Shown: positions 44,106 to 53,359, counted from the first letter of the stretch. The stretch is DNA of 64,000 bases from Erysipelotrichales bacterium (GCA_022508535.1 JAFLUZ010000001.1:1-64000); one strand, 5' to 3'. Program-made: numbers and translations. Notes: generated by a model not told the origin, from the letters alone.

Positions 44106-44771
44106 ATGAGAAAAATGATTGTTGCAATTGATGGACCTGCCGCAGCAGGGAAATCTACTATTGCTAAGAAAGTTGCGAGCATTTTAGGCTATACATATGT
44201 AGATACTGGAGCAATGTATCGTGCTTTTACTTACTACGTCTTAAAAAATGGTATTGATCCAAAAGATGAAAAGTCATCTATTGCAGTTATTGATGATGTA
44301 AATATTAAGTTAGAACCTGATGGTAGAGTTTTATGTAATGATGAAGATGTTACACAAGTAATTCGCTCAAATGAAGTATCTAAAAATGTCTCATTCATCG
44401 CCTCTTATAAAGATATAAGATTAGCATTAGTAAAATCACAAAGAAAAATGGCAGAATCAGTATCTGTTGTAATGGATGGAAGAGATATTGGCACTTATGT
44501 TTTGCCTAACGCAAATGTAAAAATATATCAAGTGGCATCGGTTAAAGCAAGAGCCCAAAGACGTTACTTAGAAAACATTGAAAAAGGAATTCCTTGCACT
44601 ATTGATCAATTAGAAAAAGATATTGAGACAAGAGATTATATAGATTCACATCGTGATTTTGCTCCTTTAAAGCAAGCAGATGATGCAATTCTTTTAGACA
44701 CTTCCGATATGACAATTGATGAAGTAGTAGAAAAAGTATTAGAAATAATTAAAGAAAAGGCTGGAAAATAA
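44106..44771 (+). CDS. cmk: Cytidylate kinase
   Basis: Phosphorylates CMP and dCMP with ATP. The P-loop IDGPAAAGKSTIAKKVA is at residues 7-23; DTGAMYRAFTYY near 33 and MDGRDIGTYVLPNA near 127 bind CMP. The length of 221 is normal. AGGAGG lies close before the ATG. Three bases separate it from der, the same cmk-der neighbourhood known in many Firmicutes. Confidence 0.97.
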   Translation: MRKMIVAIDGPAAAGKSTIAKKVASILGYTYVDTGAMYRAFTYYVLKNGIDPKDEKSSIAVIDDVNIKLEPDGRVLCNDEDVTQVIRSNEVSKNVSFIASYKDIRLALVKSQRKMAESVSVVMDGRDIGTYVLPNANVKIYQVASVKARAQRRYLENIEKGIPCTIDQLEKDIETRDYIDSHRDFAPLKQADDAILLDTSDMTIDEVVEKVLEIIKEKAGK

Positions 44772-44773
44772 CA

Positions 44774-46081
44774 ATGGCAAACGGGATTGTAGCAGTTGTT
44801 GGTTCGCCAAATGTTGGAAAATCTACAATTTTTAATCGTATTGTAGGCAAAAGACATTCAATTGTTGATGATGCTGCAGGTATTACTAGAGATAGAATAT
44901 ACGCTAAAGCATCTTGGTTAACCAAAGAATTTTCAGTTGTAGATACTGGCGGAGTAGAAATAGAAAGTGTTCCATTTCAAAAACAAATTAGAGCACAAGT
45001 TGAAATTGCCATTGAAGAAGCCGATGTCATTATTTTTGTTGTAGATGGTAAAGTTGGTGTAACTCGCGATGATCGTATAGTTGCAAAAATGTTATATAAA
45101 GCAAATAAACCAATTATTTTAGCAGTAAATAAAATTGATTCCATTGAGCAAATGGATAATATTAGTGAATTTTATGCACTAGGACTTGGAGATCCTCTTG
45201 CGGTATCTGGTGCACATGGTATTGGTATTGGAGATTTACTTGATAAAGTCATTTCTCTTCTCCCAGAAAAGAAAATTAAAGAATATGATGATACAATTTG
45301 TTTTTCACTTATTGGAAGACCAAATGTTGGAAAATCAAGTTTAGTAAATGCAATATTAAATCAAAATCGTGTTATTGTTTCCAATATTGAAGGAACGACA
45401 AGAGACGCCATTGATACTCCTTTTAAAAGAGAAGGTAAAAACTATATGGCGATTGATACAGCTGGTCTTAAAAAGCGTGGGAAAATTTACGAATCAGTTG
45501 ATAAATATAGTGCATTACGTGCATTAAGTGCTATTGAAAGAAGTCAAATTGTTTTATTAGTCATTGATGCAAAAGACGGAATCAAAGAGCAAGATAAGCA
45601 TGTAGTGGGATATGCAATTGATGCAAAAAAGGCCATTATTATAGTAGTTAACAAATGGGATGCCATTGAGAAAAATGAAAAAACAATGGCGGAGTTTACA
45701 AAAACTGTTCGAGATAATTTTAAATTTTTAGATTACGCTCCTATTGTATTTGTATCAGCTTTAAATAAAAGTAGAATTAATACTATCTTTGATGCCATAG
45801 ATGCATCTTATGAGGCTTATAACACACGTGTTGCAACTTCTGTATTAAATGAAGTAATGCAAGATGCGCAAATTATGAATCCTGCTCCTTATTTTAACGG
45901 AGGAAGAATTAGAATCTTTTTTGCGAATCAAGTGTCGGTTTGTCCACCAACATTTGTACTCTTTGTCAATGATCCAAACTATATGCATTTTTCCTATAAT
46001 AGATATATAGAAAACAAATTGAGAGATACATTTGATTTTAGTGGAACCCCAATTAATATTGTTTGTAGAGAAAGAAAATAA
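44774..46081 (+). CDS. der: Ribosome assembly GTPase Der (EngA)
   Basis: A double-GTPase that helps assemble the 50S subunit. Two G domains are visible: GSPNVGKST (residue 9) with DTGG and NKID; then GRPNVGKSS (about 182) with DTAGLKKRG and NKWD. A KH-like C-terminal domain ends VCRERK. The length of 435 matches B. subtilis. It is the last housekeeping gene before the sporulation genes spoVIF and spoIVA. Confidence 0.98.
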   Translation: MANGIVAVVGSPNVGKSTIFNRIVGKRHSIVDDAAGITRDRIYAKASWLTKEFSVVDTGGVEIESVPFQKQIRAQVEIAIEEADVIIFVVDGKVGVTRDDRIVAKMLYKANKPIILAVNKIDSIEQMDNISEFYALGLGDPLAVSGAHGIGIGDLLDKVISLLPEKKIKEYDDTICFSLIGRPNVGKSSLVNAILNQNRVIVSNIEGTTRDAIDTPFKREGKNYMAIDTAGLKKRGKIYESVDKYSALRALSAIERSQIVLLVIDAKDGIKEQDKHVVGYAIDAKKAIIIVVNKWDAIEKNEKTMAEFTKTVRDNFKFLDYAPIVFVSALNKSRINTIFDAIDASYEAYNTRVATSVLNEVMQDAQIMNPAPYFNGGRIRIFFANQVSVCPPTFVLFVNDPNYMHFSYNRYIENKLRDTFDFSGTPINIVCRERK

Positions 46082-46107
46082 CATTTTTTGAATCATTGCA
46101 TATGATA
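46081..46107 (+). promoter_or_regulatory. Candidate sigma-K promoter of spoVIF
   Basis: AC (46081-46082), 16 bases, CATATGATA (46099-46107), a full match to AC-16-CATAnnnTA. It begins at the der stop. The predicted transcription start would lie only about 10 bases before the ATG, at the ribosome binding site, so the true promoter might differ. Confidence 0.4.
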
Positions 46108-46122
46108 ATTTGGGTGATTATC

Positions 46123-46359
46123 ATGGATGATTCAATATTTGATAAAGTTGAGAAAAAGACAAATGTCAAAAAAAATGATATTTTGAAATTGGCAAAGTCT
46201 TTATCAGGAAAAGATTTAAATGATGAAAAAGTGCTTCGAACTTTGATAAAAGATGTAGCAAAACTTGCAAACAAACCAGTTTCAAAAGAAAAAGAAGAAA
46301 AAATTATTAATGCAGTTAAAAAAGATAAAATACCAAAAAACTTAAATAAAATAATTTAG
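46123..46359 (+). CDS. spoVIF: Stage VI sporulation protein F
   Basis: A small late-sporulation protein that in B. subtilis is needed for correct assembly of outer coat layers through GerE. IFDKVEKKTNVKKNDILKLA, LNDEKVLRTLIKDVAKLANK and PVSKEKEEKIINAVKKDKIP match the PF14069 family along its whole length. I start at ATG 46123 with GGGTGAT upstream, giving 78 residues; an in-frame ATG nine codons earlier lies in the putative promoter. It has its own terminator, then spoIVA. Confidence 0.9.
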   Translation: MDDSIFDKVEKKTNVKKNDILKLAKSLSGKDLNDEKVLRTLIKDVAKLANKPVSKEKEEKIINAVKKDKIPKNLNKII

Positions 46360-46361
46360 TA

Positions 46362-46390
46362 AGGCACATTAAAAATAAATGTGCTTTTTT
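46362..46390 (+). terminator. Terminator after spoVIF
   Basis: GCACATT and AATGTGC pair around AAAAATA and are followed by six T residues. Confidence 0.8.
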
Positions 46391-46453
46391 GTTCTAAATT
46401 AGAAATCACAATCATAATTATTAACGAGCAAGATAATTTTGGGAGGTTGCTAT

Positions 46454-47932
46454 ATGGAAACTCAATCTGTGCTAAAGGATATTGGTTTAAGAAATAATGG
46501 TGATATTTATTTAGGTGTCGTTGGACCAGTACGTGTTGGCAAGTCGACATTTATTAAGAGATTTATGGAAGTAATGGTTATTCCACGCATTGTTAATGAA
46601 GATGAGAAAAAACGAGCGATGGATGAACTACCACAATCGGGAACTGGTAAAACCATTATGACGATGGAGCCAAAATTTGTTCCTGCAAATGCAGCAGAAA
46701 TAATGGTTGAAGAAAATTTAAATGTAAAGGTGAGACTAATCGATTGTGTCGGTTACATCATTGAAAATTCACAAGGATACTTAGAAGATGGCAATATGCG
46801 TCTTGTTAAAACCCCTTGGTTTAGTGAGACTATTCCTTTTGATGATGCTGCAAAAATTGGCACACAAAAGGTCATAAAAGAACATTCCACATTAGGAATT
46901 TGTGTTTTAAGTGATGGAACAATAAATGAATTTACTCGTGCTGACTATTTATCAGCAGAAGAGCAAGTTATTGAAGAACTAAATTCAATTAACAAGCCAT
47001 ATGTAATTGTTTTAAATAGTAAAACACCAACTGCGGATTCTACACTAAAAACTAAAGTAGAATTAGAAAACAAATATAATGTTCCAGTAATTCCTTTAAA
47101 TGTTGAAGAAATGAATGAAAGAGATGCGACTAATATTTTAAAAGAAGCATTATATCAATATCCAATTTCTAATATTGATGTTGCATTACCTTCTTGGGTA
47201 AGTGTATTAGATGAAGAACATTATTTGAAAGTTAGTATCAAAAACACGATTGAAGAAGCAATGAATAATGCTAAAACAATTAGAGATGTAAATTCTATTA
47301 GTGAAACAATTAAACTTAATGAATATGTCGCTAATGCCACTTTAGCTGATGTTGATACTGGTAGTGGTGTAGTCACTTTACAAATGGATGTAAAAGATGG
47401 ACTATACGAAGTAATTTTAAAAGAATTAGTAGGATGCGAGATTTCTGATAAAGCACAATTAATCGCAGTATTAACTGATTTCGTGAGAGCAAAGAAAGAT
47501 TATGAACTTTTAGGCACTGCTTTAAAAACTGCAGAAGCTACTGGATATGGTTTTTCTAGTGCTAGCTTAGATAATATGAAAATTGAAAAGCCTACTGCAA
47601 CAAAATCTTCTAATAGATATGGTGTAAAAGTTAAAGCAACGGCATCAACATATCATATTATTAAAGTCGATCTAGAAACCTCATTTGAGCCAACATTAGG
47701 ATCAAAAATGCAAAGCGATTATTTCCTAGATTATTTATTAAAAGCATATGAAGAAGATCCGAAGAAGATCTTAGATTGCGAAATCTTTGGTCAAAAATTT
47801 GGTGATATTATTAAGGCAGGTATTACAGGAAAGCTTGCTACATTACCTGAGCCAATAAAAATCAAATTACAGCAATTAGTAAAAACAATTTCTAATAAAG
47901 GAAAATCAAATTTAATAGCATTCGTATTTTAG
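46454..47932 (+). CDS. spoIVA: Stage IV sporulation protein A (coat basement ATPase)
   Basis: A cytoskeletal ATPase that polymerises around the forespore to form the base of the coat. The P-loop is GPVRVGKSTFIKRFME near residue 27, with the TRAFAC-type TGKTIMTMEPKF and DCVGY motifs. The length of 492 equals the B. subtilis protein. The end NLIAFVF replaces the usual membrane-directed tail. GGGAGG lies 7 bases before ATG 46454. Its presence, with SpmAB, SpoVS and SpoVIF, shows an endospore programme. Confidence 0.98.
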   Translation: METQSVLKDIGLRNNGDIYLGVVGPVRVGKSTFIKRFMEVMVIPRIVNEDEKKRAMDELPQSGTGKTIMTMEPKFVPANAAEIMVEENLNVKVRLIDCVGYIIENSQGYLEDGNMRLVKTPWFSETIPFDDAAKIGTQKVIKEHSTLGICVLSDGTINEFTRADYLSAEEQVIEELNSINKPYVIVLNSKTPTADSTLKTKVELENKYNVPVIPLNVEEMNERDATNILKEALYQYPISNIDVALPSWVSVLDEEHYLKVSIKNTIEEAMNNAKTIRDVNSISETIKLNEYVANATLADVDTGSGVVTLQMDVKDGLYEVILKELVGCEISDKAQLIAVLTDFVRAKKDYELLGTALKTAEATGYGFSSASLDNMKIEKPTATKSSNRYGVKVKATASTYHIIKVDLETSFEPTLGSKMQSDYFLDYLLKAYEEDPKKILDCEIFGQKFGDIIKAGITGKLATLPEPIKIKLQQLVKTISNKGKSNLIAFVF

Positions 47933-47960
47933 TCACATACTATATGTGACTTTTCTTTTT
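47932..47960 (+). terminator. Terminator after spoIVA
   Basis: GTCACATA and TATGTGAC form an 8-bp stem around a three-base loop, then TTTTC. It begins at the stop codon. Confidence 0.75.
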
Positions 47961-48092
47961 AAAATGGCTTTGCATCGTGGATTTTGTTAGTTTAACTAGC
48001 AAGCACAAAAAAAAATGAAAGTCAAGACTTAACTTTTATAATAAGTATATTTATGATTAAAAAAAAGAGAGAAAAAATGGAGGTCTCAAATA

Positions 48093-48365
48093 ATGAACAA
48101 AGTAGAATTAGTTGAATTAGTCGCTGAAAGAGCACACTTAACAAAGAAAGATGCTGCTGTCGCTGTTGATGCAGTTTTTGATGGCATGGTTGAAGCTCTT
48201 GTAAAAGGCGACGAAGTTCGTGTTGCAGGATTTGGTACAGTAGCAGTTAAAACACGTGCTGCTCGTCAAGGTGTAAATCCATCAACTCACGAAGCAATGA
48301 CTATTCCAGCTTCTAAAGTTGTTACTTTAAAAGTTGCAAAAGTTTTAAAAGAAAAATTAAACTAA
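48093..48365 (+). CDS. hup: HU nucleoid protein
   Basis: A dimeric DNA-bending protein that compacts the chromosome. MNKVELVELVAERAHLTKKD and FGTVAVKTRAARQGVNPST (the DNA-gripping arm, where RNP is replaced by GVNPST) with IPASKVVTLKVAK show the HU fold. The length of 90 is normal. GGAGGT lies 9 bases upstream. A 9-bp hairpin (TTGTTAGTT...AACTAGCAA, 47985-48003 region) lies before it without a T-run. The spoIVA-hup order is as in B. subtilis. Confidence 0.97.
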   Translation: MNKVELVELVAERAHLTKKDAAVAVDAVFDGMVEALVKGDEVRVAGFGTVAVKTRAARQGVNPSTHEAMTIPASKVVTLKVAKVLKEKLN

Positions 48366-48382
48366 TTAAAGGCTGATAATTT

Positions 48383-48412
48383 AAGAAGGAGGAATACTCT
48401 CCTTCTTTTTTT
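48383..48412 (+). terminator. Terminator after hup
   Basis: AGAAGGAG and CTCCTTCT pair over 8 bp and are followed by a T-run. Confidence 0.8.
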
Positions 48413-48448
48413 GTACACTTTTCATATATTTTAATAGAGGTGTATGAA

Positions 48449-49078
48449 ATGAAATTAGTTTTAAATGGATTTACTGGAAAAATGGGAAGTGTTGTATATG
48501 ATTACCTTAAAAGTAAGTATGAATTTGTGGGCCTAGGAGATATAGACAATAAAATAACAGAAGACATGATTAAAGAGTGCGATGCAATTATTGATTTTTC
48601 TTCTCCGGATTCATCACTTCAGATTTTTAAAATAGCCCAAAAATTTCATAAAAATATGATAATTGGCACTACAGGGTTTTCTAGTGAAGAATTGAGATAC
48701 TTTGAAGAAAAAAGTAAAGAATCTGATATTTCATTATTTGTTGTTTATAATTTTTTACCTAGCATACATAAAATAAAAAGATTAATTGATAATATGGATT
48801 TTAATGAATTATATTTAACTGAAACACACCATAAATCAAAAAAAGATAAACCTAGTGGAACAGCAAAGTTTCTTTTAAAAAATATAGATGATAAAAAAAT
48901 AAATGTTACAAGTTTTAGAACTGATTTTTATGCATATGAGCATAAAATATCTCTTATTAATGAATTTGAAACTATCGAAATTGTTCATAGATGCTATAAT
49001 AAAGTTGGCTACGCCAAAGGAGTTGAATTAGCTTTAAAACAATTAGGAACATTTATTGGTTTAAGGCAAAGTATTTAA
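48449..49078 (+). CDS. dapB: 4-hydroxy-tetrahydrodipicolinate reductase (short)
   Basis: Reduces hydroxy-tetrahydrodipicolinate in the lysine/diaminopimelate pathway. NGFTGKMGSVV near the N-terminus is the cofactor loop, IDFSSPDSS and IGTTGFSSEE follow, and ETHHKSKKDKPSGTA near residue 130 is the catalytic signature with the His pair and Lys. At 209 residues it is 50-60 shorter than B. subtilis DapB; the gap is between the cofactor loop and IDFSS. All catalytic parts are kept. ATG 48449 has AGAGG 8 bases upstream. It overlaps cca by 1 base. Confidence 0.9.
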   Translation: MKLVLNGFTGKMGSVVYDYLKSKYEFVGLGDIDNKITEDMIKECDAIIDFSSPDSSLQIFKIAQKFHKNMIIGTTGFSSEELRYFEEKSKESDISLFVVYNFLPSIHKIKRLIDNMDFNELYLTETHHKSKKDKPSGTAKFLLKNIDDKKINVTSFRTDFYAYEHKISLINEFETIEIVHRCYNKVGYAKGVELALKQLGTFIGLRQSI

Positions 49079-49752
49079 TGGAATTATTGAAAATTTTAAA
49101 AAAAGTAACTAAATTGTTTAATACACATCATTTTTCTCTTTATGCGGTGGGTGGAACAGTGCGAGATTTTTTGCTTAAAAAAGAAGTGAAAGATTTTGAC
49201 TTTGTAACAGATGCCACACCCAGTGAAATGAAAGAATTTTTAGAAAACTATAATGACGTATTCCAAAGATTCGGGGTAATGATTTATAAAATAGATGGGA
49301 TACGTATTGAAATAACAACACTAAGAAAAGAAAATGCCTATAATGATTCCCGTCATCCAGATAAAATTGAATTTATAAATGATATGGCTATTGATTATTT
49401 AAGACGTGATTTTACGATAAACGCATTATATATGGACTATAATGGTAAAATATATGATTTTTGTAATGGTTTAGATGATTTAAATAAAAGAGAGATAAGA
49501 GTTATTGGAGACATTGATAAAAGAATGAAAGAAGATCCTTTAAGAATATTACGCGCGCTTCGTTTCTCTATGATCTTAAACTTTAAAATATCAGAAGATT
49601 TGGATACATATATTCAAAATAATATTGAACTCCTCAAAAGATTAAATATTGAAAAAGTGAAACAAGAGATAAATAAAATGATGAAGTGTGATGAAGAGAA
49701 AACTAAACTATTATTAAATAAATATAGAATTAATTTATTTAATATTGATTAA
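49078..49752 (+). CDS. cca: CCA-adding enzyme/poly(A) polymerase family, lacking the C-terminal part
   Basis: A class II tRNA nucleotidyltransferase head. AVGGTVRDFLL (residue 22) with DFDFVTDATP holds the metal-binding DxD. RRDFTINALYMD and DPLRILRALRFS are the base-selection and neck motifs. It ends at residue 224, just after the neck, whereas complete enzymes have about 380-420 residues with body and tail domains that hold tRNA. There are only 36 bases before dnaD, so the missing part is not hidden downstream in another frame. All four tRNA genes in the window encode CCA, which may lower the demand. Confidence 0.85.
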   Translation: MELLKILKKVTKLFNTHHFSLYAVGGTVRDFLLKKEVKDFDFVTDATPSEMKEFLENYNDVFQRFGVMIYKIDGIRIEITTLRKENAYNDSRHPDKIEFINDMAIDYLRRDFTINALYMDYNGKIYDFCNGLDDLNKREIRVIGDIDKRMKEDPLRILRALRFSMILNFKISEDLDTYIQNNIELLKRLNIEKVKQEINKMMKCDEEKTKLLLNKYRINLFNID

Positions 49753-49788
49753 GAGTATGGTAATATTTATTTACTTGGTGGTGATGTT

Positions 49789-50442
49789 ATGCCAAACATT
49801 TTAAAGGCTCTAGATTTTGATTATTTGCTAATTGAACATTATAAAAAACTTAATATATCAGAAGATGAACTCGCAGTTATTTTAGTCTTAAATCATTTAT
49901 TGAAACAACATAATGATATTATTACTGCAGAAGATTTGTCTTTTAAAATGAATTTAGATGCACAAAAAATTGATGAAATACTTTCAATTTTAGTCAAAAA
50001 AAATATTGTGAATTTAGATTTTGATAGAAGCAGAGCTAAACTATCTTTGAATCCACTAAAAGTAAAATTATTCAATCAATATAAAATGGATATTTTACAT
50101 GCGGAAGAGACCCAAAAAGAAGAAATCGCTAATCAAGTGCAAAACATTTATGCGATTTTAGAAAAAGAATTGAAAAGAACTTTATCTCCGATTGAAGTAT
50201 CTCGTATCCAAGAATGGTTTACTATGAACTATGTTGAAGATGATATTGTAAATGCAATCAAAGATTTAATTGCTACCAACAAGAAAATCACAATTAAAGC
50301 AATAGATAAGAAATTACTTGCCAAAGCTAAAGCTGAAGAAATAAATAAAGAAGGCGTAACTGCATTAAGCGATAATTGGTCAAAAAGTTTAGAAGAAACA
50401 ATAAAATTAGCAAAAACAAAGTGGTTAGATACAGATGATTAA
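49789..50442 (+). CDS. dnaD: DNA replication initiation protein DnaD
   Basis: A Firmicute helicase-loading and DNA-remodelling protein. The N-terminal winged helix (residues 1-100) is followed by a DnaD/DnaB2 domain with LSPIEVSRIQEWFTMNYVED and VNAIKDLIATNKK. The length of 217 is close to B. subtilis DnaD (232). GGTGGTGAT stands before the ATG. It overlaps nth by 8 bases, the conserved dnaD-nth pair. Confidence 0.93.
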   Translation: MPNILKALDFDYLLIEHYKKLNISEDELAVILVLNHLLKQHNDIITAEDLSFKMNLDAQKIDEILSILVKKNIVNLDFDRSRAKLSLNPLKVKLFNQYKMDILHAEETQKEEIANQVQNIYAILEKELKRTLSPIEVSRIQEWFTMNYVEDDIVNAIKDLIATNKKITIKAIDKKLLAKAKAEEINKEGVTALSDNWSKSLEETIKLAKTKWLDTDD

Positions 50443-51076
50443 TACTGAGAGAATTTTTGCTTATTTGGAAAGCTTGTTTCCTAATGCACATTGTGAATTA
50501 GAGTATACAAAAGACTATGAATTACTTATTGCCATAATTTTATCTGCTCAATGTACAGATAAAAGAGTAAATATGGTAACAAGAGAAATGTTTAAAAAAT
50601 ATCCTACCCTTGAGTCGTTAAATAAAGCATCACTTAAAGATATTGAAAACGAAATTAAATCTTTGGGATTATTCAAAAATAAAGCAAAAAGTATAAAGGA
50701 AACGGTTCGAATTTTGCTTGAAGAATATGATGGGGTGATTCCCAAAGAAAAAGCAATATTGACTAAACTTCCTGGCGTAGGAAATAAGACCGCAAATGTA
50801 TTTAGGGCCGAATGGTATAAAGAGCCAGAAATCGCAGTAGACACTCATGTTGCGCGTGTGTCTAAAAGACTTGGATTTGCTAATGAAAAAGATGATGTTA
50901 GTGCTGTTGAAAGAAAATTAAGAAAACAGTTAAAAAAGGAACAATATATAAAAGCCCATCACTTACTAATTCATTTTGGAAGATATTTTTGTAAAGCAAT
51001 TAATCCAAATTGCGAAGAATGTCAATTAAAAGACATTTGTAGATTATATAATTCTAAACTCACTAGCAAACGTTAG
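50435..51076 (+). CDS. nth: Endonuclease III
   Basis: A bifunctional DNA glycosylase/AP lyase for oxidised pyrimidines. The helix-hairpin-helix LPGVGNKTANV near residue 110 precedes the catalytic Asp in VDTHVARVSKRLG. The 4Fe-4S loop is C-x6-C-x2-C-x5-C in CKAINPNCEECQLKDIC. The length of 213 is normal. It follows dnaD with an 8-base overlap. Its last 33 bases also overlap the 3' end of ponA on the other strand. Confidence 0.96.
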   Translation: MINTERIFAYLESLFPNAHCELEYTKDYELLIAIILSAQCTDKRVNMVTREMFKKYPTLESLNKASLKDIENEIKSLGLFKNKAKSIKETVRILLEEYDGVIPKEKAILTKLPGVGNKTANVFRAEWYKEPEIAVDTHVARVSKRLGFANEKDDVSAVERKLRKQLKKEQYIKAHHLLIHFGRYFCKAINPNCEECQLKDICRLYNSKLTSKR

Positions 51077-53359
51077 TGAGCTTTTTTCATATTTTGGTGT
51101 AATAGATAAATACTCAATGTTTTCAAATCTACATGGTAATTGTATTTCATTTTGAATAAAAAATAGAGTAGTATCATTATTTCCATATTCTCTTATTTTT
51201 ATTTCATAACCAATTTGCCCAAATATTTTAGTGTAATCAAATGGAAGAGTAGGATCTGTATCACGAAGTATATCTAAAAATATTTCATCTTCCATAATAT
51301 ATGTTTTTACATCGTTAATATTAGTTAATTGTGGCATTGGTAAAATTTCTGTTGGAACATCATTTGTTGAAAATATTCCATTTATTATGTAACTGCTTGG
51401 AATTAAATTATTTGCTAAATAGTTACCATCTGCTCCTTTAACAACATTAACTCTAACAATACCATCTGGTGTTTCTCTTTTTTGACTTTTAAGATTTATT
51501 TTTTCCATAATTGATTTAAAAATCTGTTTTGGTATTTGACGACGTGCATCGCCTTTTCCAAAATAATTTTTTTCTCCTTGACGAGGAATATCCCAGCCAG
51601 ACCACACAGTCATCGTGTAGTCATTTGAAAATCCTGCAAGCCAGGTGTCTTTATCGGCGTAACTAGGGTATCCTAATGATCTTGCTTGTACCTCATCATA
51701 TCCATTCGTGCCTGTTTTTGCACCAATTTCAATCCCGTTTACTTTAACAACACCAATATTGTAATAGTTTTCATTAACAATATTGACGAGTGTTGAGGAT
51801 ATTTTATATGCGGCTTGTTCAGATATTAATTGCTTCTTATCCAAATTTCTTTGATATAGAATCTCACCAGTATTTGCATCTTTTATCATGGAAATAGTTG
51901 ATGGTTTTAAGTATTTGCCATTGTCAGCAAGCATAGAATATGCACCCGAAAGTTGAGTGGTAGAAACACCATATGTCATACCACCAATTCCATATGCATA
52001 TGTAAATGGACCATCATCCATAATTCCAATATCATTTAAAAACTTTTCGCACTCTTTAATACCGATTTTATGTGCGACATTTTCTAAAGTATATAAAGCT
52101 GCAGTGTTTTTTGAATAACCTAATGCATCTTGGACAGTGATGTTTCCTAAATATACTTTATCGGCGTTTTGTACAGTACTATTACTATTTGGATATGTAT
52201 ATGGGGCATCTAAAACAGATGTCGCATTAGTGTAATTTAAATATTCACTTGCTAAAGCGTATTCAAAGATCGGTTTCATAGTAGAAGCAGGTTGTCTTTG
52301 CATGGAATATGCGCGATTATATAAACGAGATCCGTGATAGTTTCTTCCGCCAATTACACCCACGATACTACTATCTTCATTTTTTATAATGGTGGATGCA
52401 ATTTGCTGAGTTTCGTCACTAAAATTTATAACTTTGCCTTCTTGAATATCATCTAAATAAGTTTGGATAGAAGTATCTAAATAAGTATATATTTCAAGTT
52501 TATCCTTTAATGGATCTTTTCCAATTAATTCTTCAACCTCAAGATAAACGATATCTAAATAAGCTTGAAAACGATAGCTAATATTTGAAGTTTCTTCATT
52601 TTTACTAACTAATTTTTCTGTTGATATGCTTTTTGCTGATTCATATTCGATTTTAGATATATATCCATCTTCATACATATTACGTAAAACTAAATTTTTT
52701 CTATCATCCATACGGTCATAATATTTTAGTGGATTATAGTAACTTGCAGATTTTACAACGCCCGCAAGAATTGCCATTTCTGGTAAAGTGAGTTGATTTA
52801 GTTCTTTATTGAAATATCTACGAGATGCATAAACAACACCAGGTGTAGTTTGCTCAAAATAAACACTATTAAAATATTGAGTAATAATTTCTTCTTTAGT
52901 GAATTGTTGTTCAAGTTGTAGAGCTAGATATGCCTCTTGAATTTTTCTTTTATATGTTTGCTCATTAGTGAGCATAGTGTTTTTGACTAGCTGTTGAGTT
53001 AAAGTGGAGCCACCATGTTTATTATTTGAAAAAATATTATGTATAAAAGCCTCAACAGTTCTTTTAGGATCTACACCAGGATGCGAAAAGAAATTCTTGT
53101 CTTCAATACTAACTAAAGCATTAACAAGAAGTGGTGGAATATCTTTGTATTCAACAAATTCTTTTTTGTCTTTACCAATGATTTCGACAACAGAATTATT
53201 ATGATCATATATTTTTGAATATGATTCATTTTTGAGTTTAGAAATATCACTTAATCTAACACCCTCGAGAGAATAAAAAACGTACCCCACTGTAAAAATA
53301 GTGGATACAATAGTAATAATAGATGATACTGTAAAAATTATTTTAATTATTTTTTTCAT
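51044..53359 (-). CDS. ponA: Class A penicillin-binding protein 1
   Basis: A bifunctional peptidoglycan polymerase. After one N-terminal membrane helix (IIKIIFTVSSIITIVST) comes a GT51 transglycosylase with EDKNFFSHPGVDPKR (catalytic Glu) and GGSTLTQQLVKN, then a transpeptidase with STMKP (Ser-x-x-Lys, about 365), YSKNTAA and KTGTNG. The length of 771 is typical, with no long disordered tail. ATG 53359 is chosen because CGAGGC lies upstream and it overlaps the end of recU by 17 bases; a TTG six codons earlier precedes that site. The recU-ponA pair is conserved in Firmicutes. Confidence 0.95.
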   Translation of the reverse strand: MKKIIKIIFTVSSIITIVSTIFTVGYVFYSLEGVRLSDISKLKNESYSKIYDHNNSVVEIIGKDKKEFVEYKDIPPLLVNALVSIEDKNFFSHPGVDPKRTVEAFIHNIFSNNKHGGSTLTQQLVKNTMLTNEQTYKRKIQEAYLALQLEQQFTKEEIITQYFNSVYFEQTTPGVVYASRRYFNKELNQLTLPEMAILAGVVKSASYYNPLKYYDRMDDRKNLVLRNMYEDGYISKIEYESAKSISTEKLVSKNEETSNISYRFQAYLDIVYLEVEELIGKDPLKDKLEIYTYLDTSIQTYLDDIQEGKVINFSDETQQIASTIIKNEDSSIVGVIGGRNYHGSRLYNRAYSMQRQPASTMKPIFEYALASEYLNYTNATSVLDAPYTYPNSNSTVQNADKVYLGNITVQDALGYSKNTAALYTLENVAHKIGIKECEKFLNDIGIMDDGPFTYAYGIGGMTYGVSTTQLSGAYSMLADNGKYLKPSTISMIKDANTGEILYQRNLDKKQLISEQAAYKISSTLVNIVNENYYNIGVVKVNGIEIGAKTGTNGYDEVQARSLGYPSYADKDTWLAGFSNDYTMTVWSGWDIPRQGEKNYFGKGDARRQIPKQIFKSIMEKINLKSQKRETPDGIVRVNVVKGADGNYLANNLIPSSYIINGIFSTNDVPTEILPMPQLTNINDVKTYIMEDEIFLDILRDTDPTLPFDYTKIFGQIGYEIKIREYGNNDTTLFFIQNEIQLPCRFENIEYLSITPKYEKSSLTFASEFRII
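51059..51087 (+). terminator. nth terminator lying inside two coding regions
   Basis: CTCACTA and TAGTGAG pair around an eight-base loop and are followed by CTTTTTT. The stem starts inside nth, includes its stop codon, and is also coding for the end of ponA on the other strand. Confidence 0.7.

Noticed and set aside
46413-46421. CATAATTAT before spoIVA as a sigma-E promoter
   Set aside because: It lacks a matching -35 element at the right distance and only the CATA core fits.
47985-48004. 9-bp hairpin before hup as a terminator
   Set aside because: No T-run follows on either strand in the right place, and spoIVA already has its own terminator at 47932-47960.
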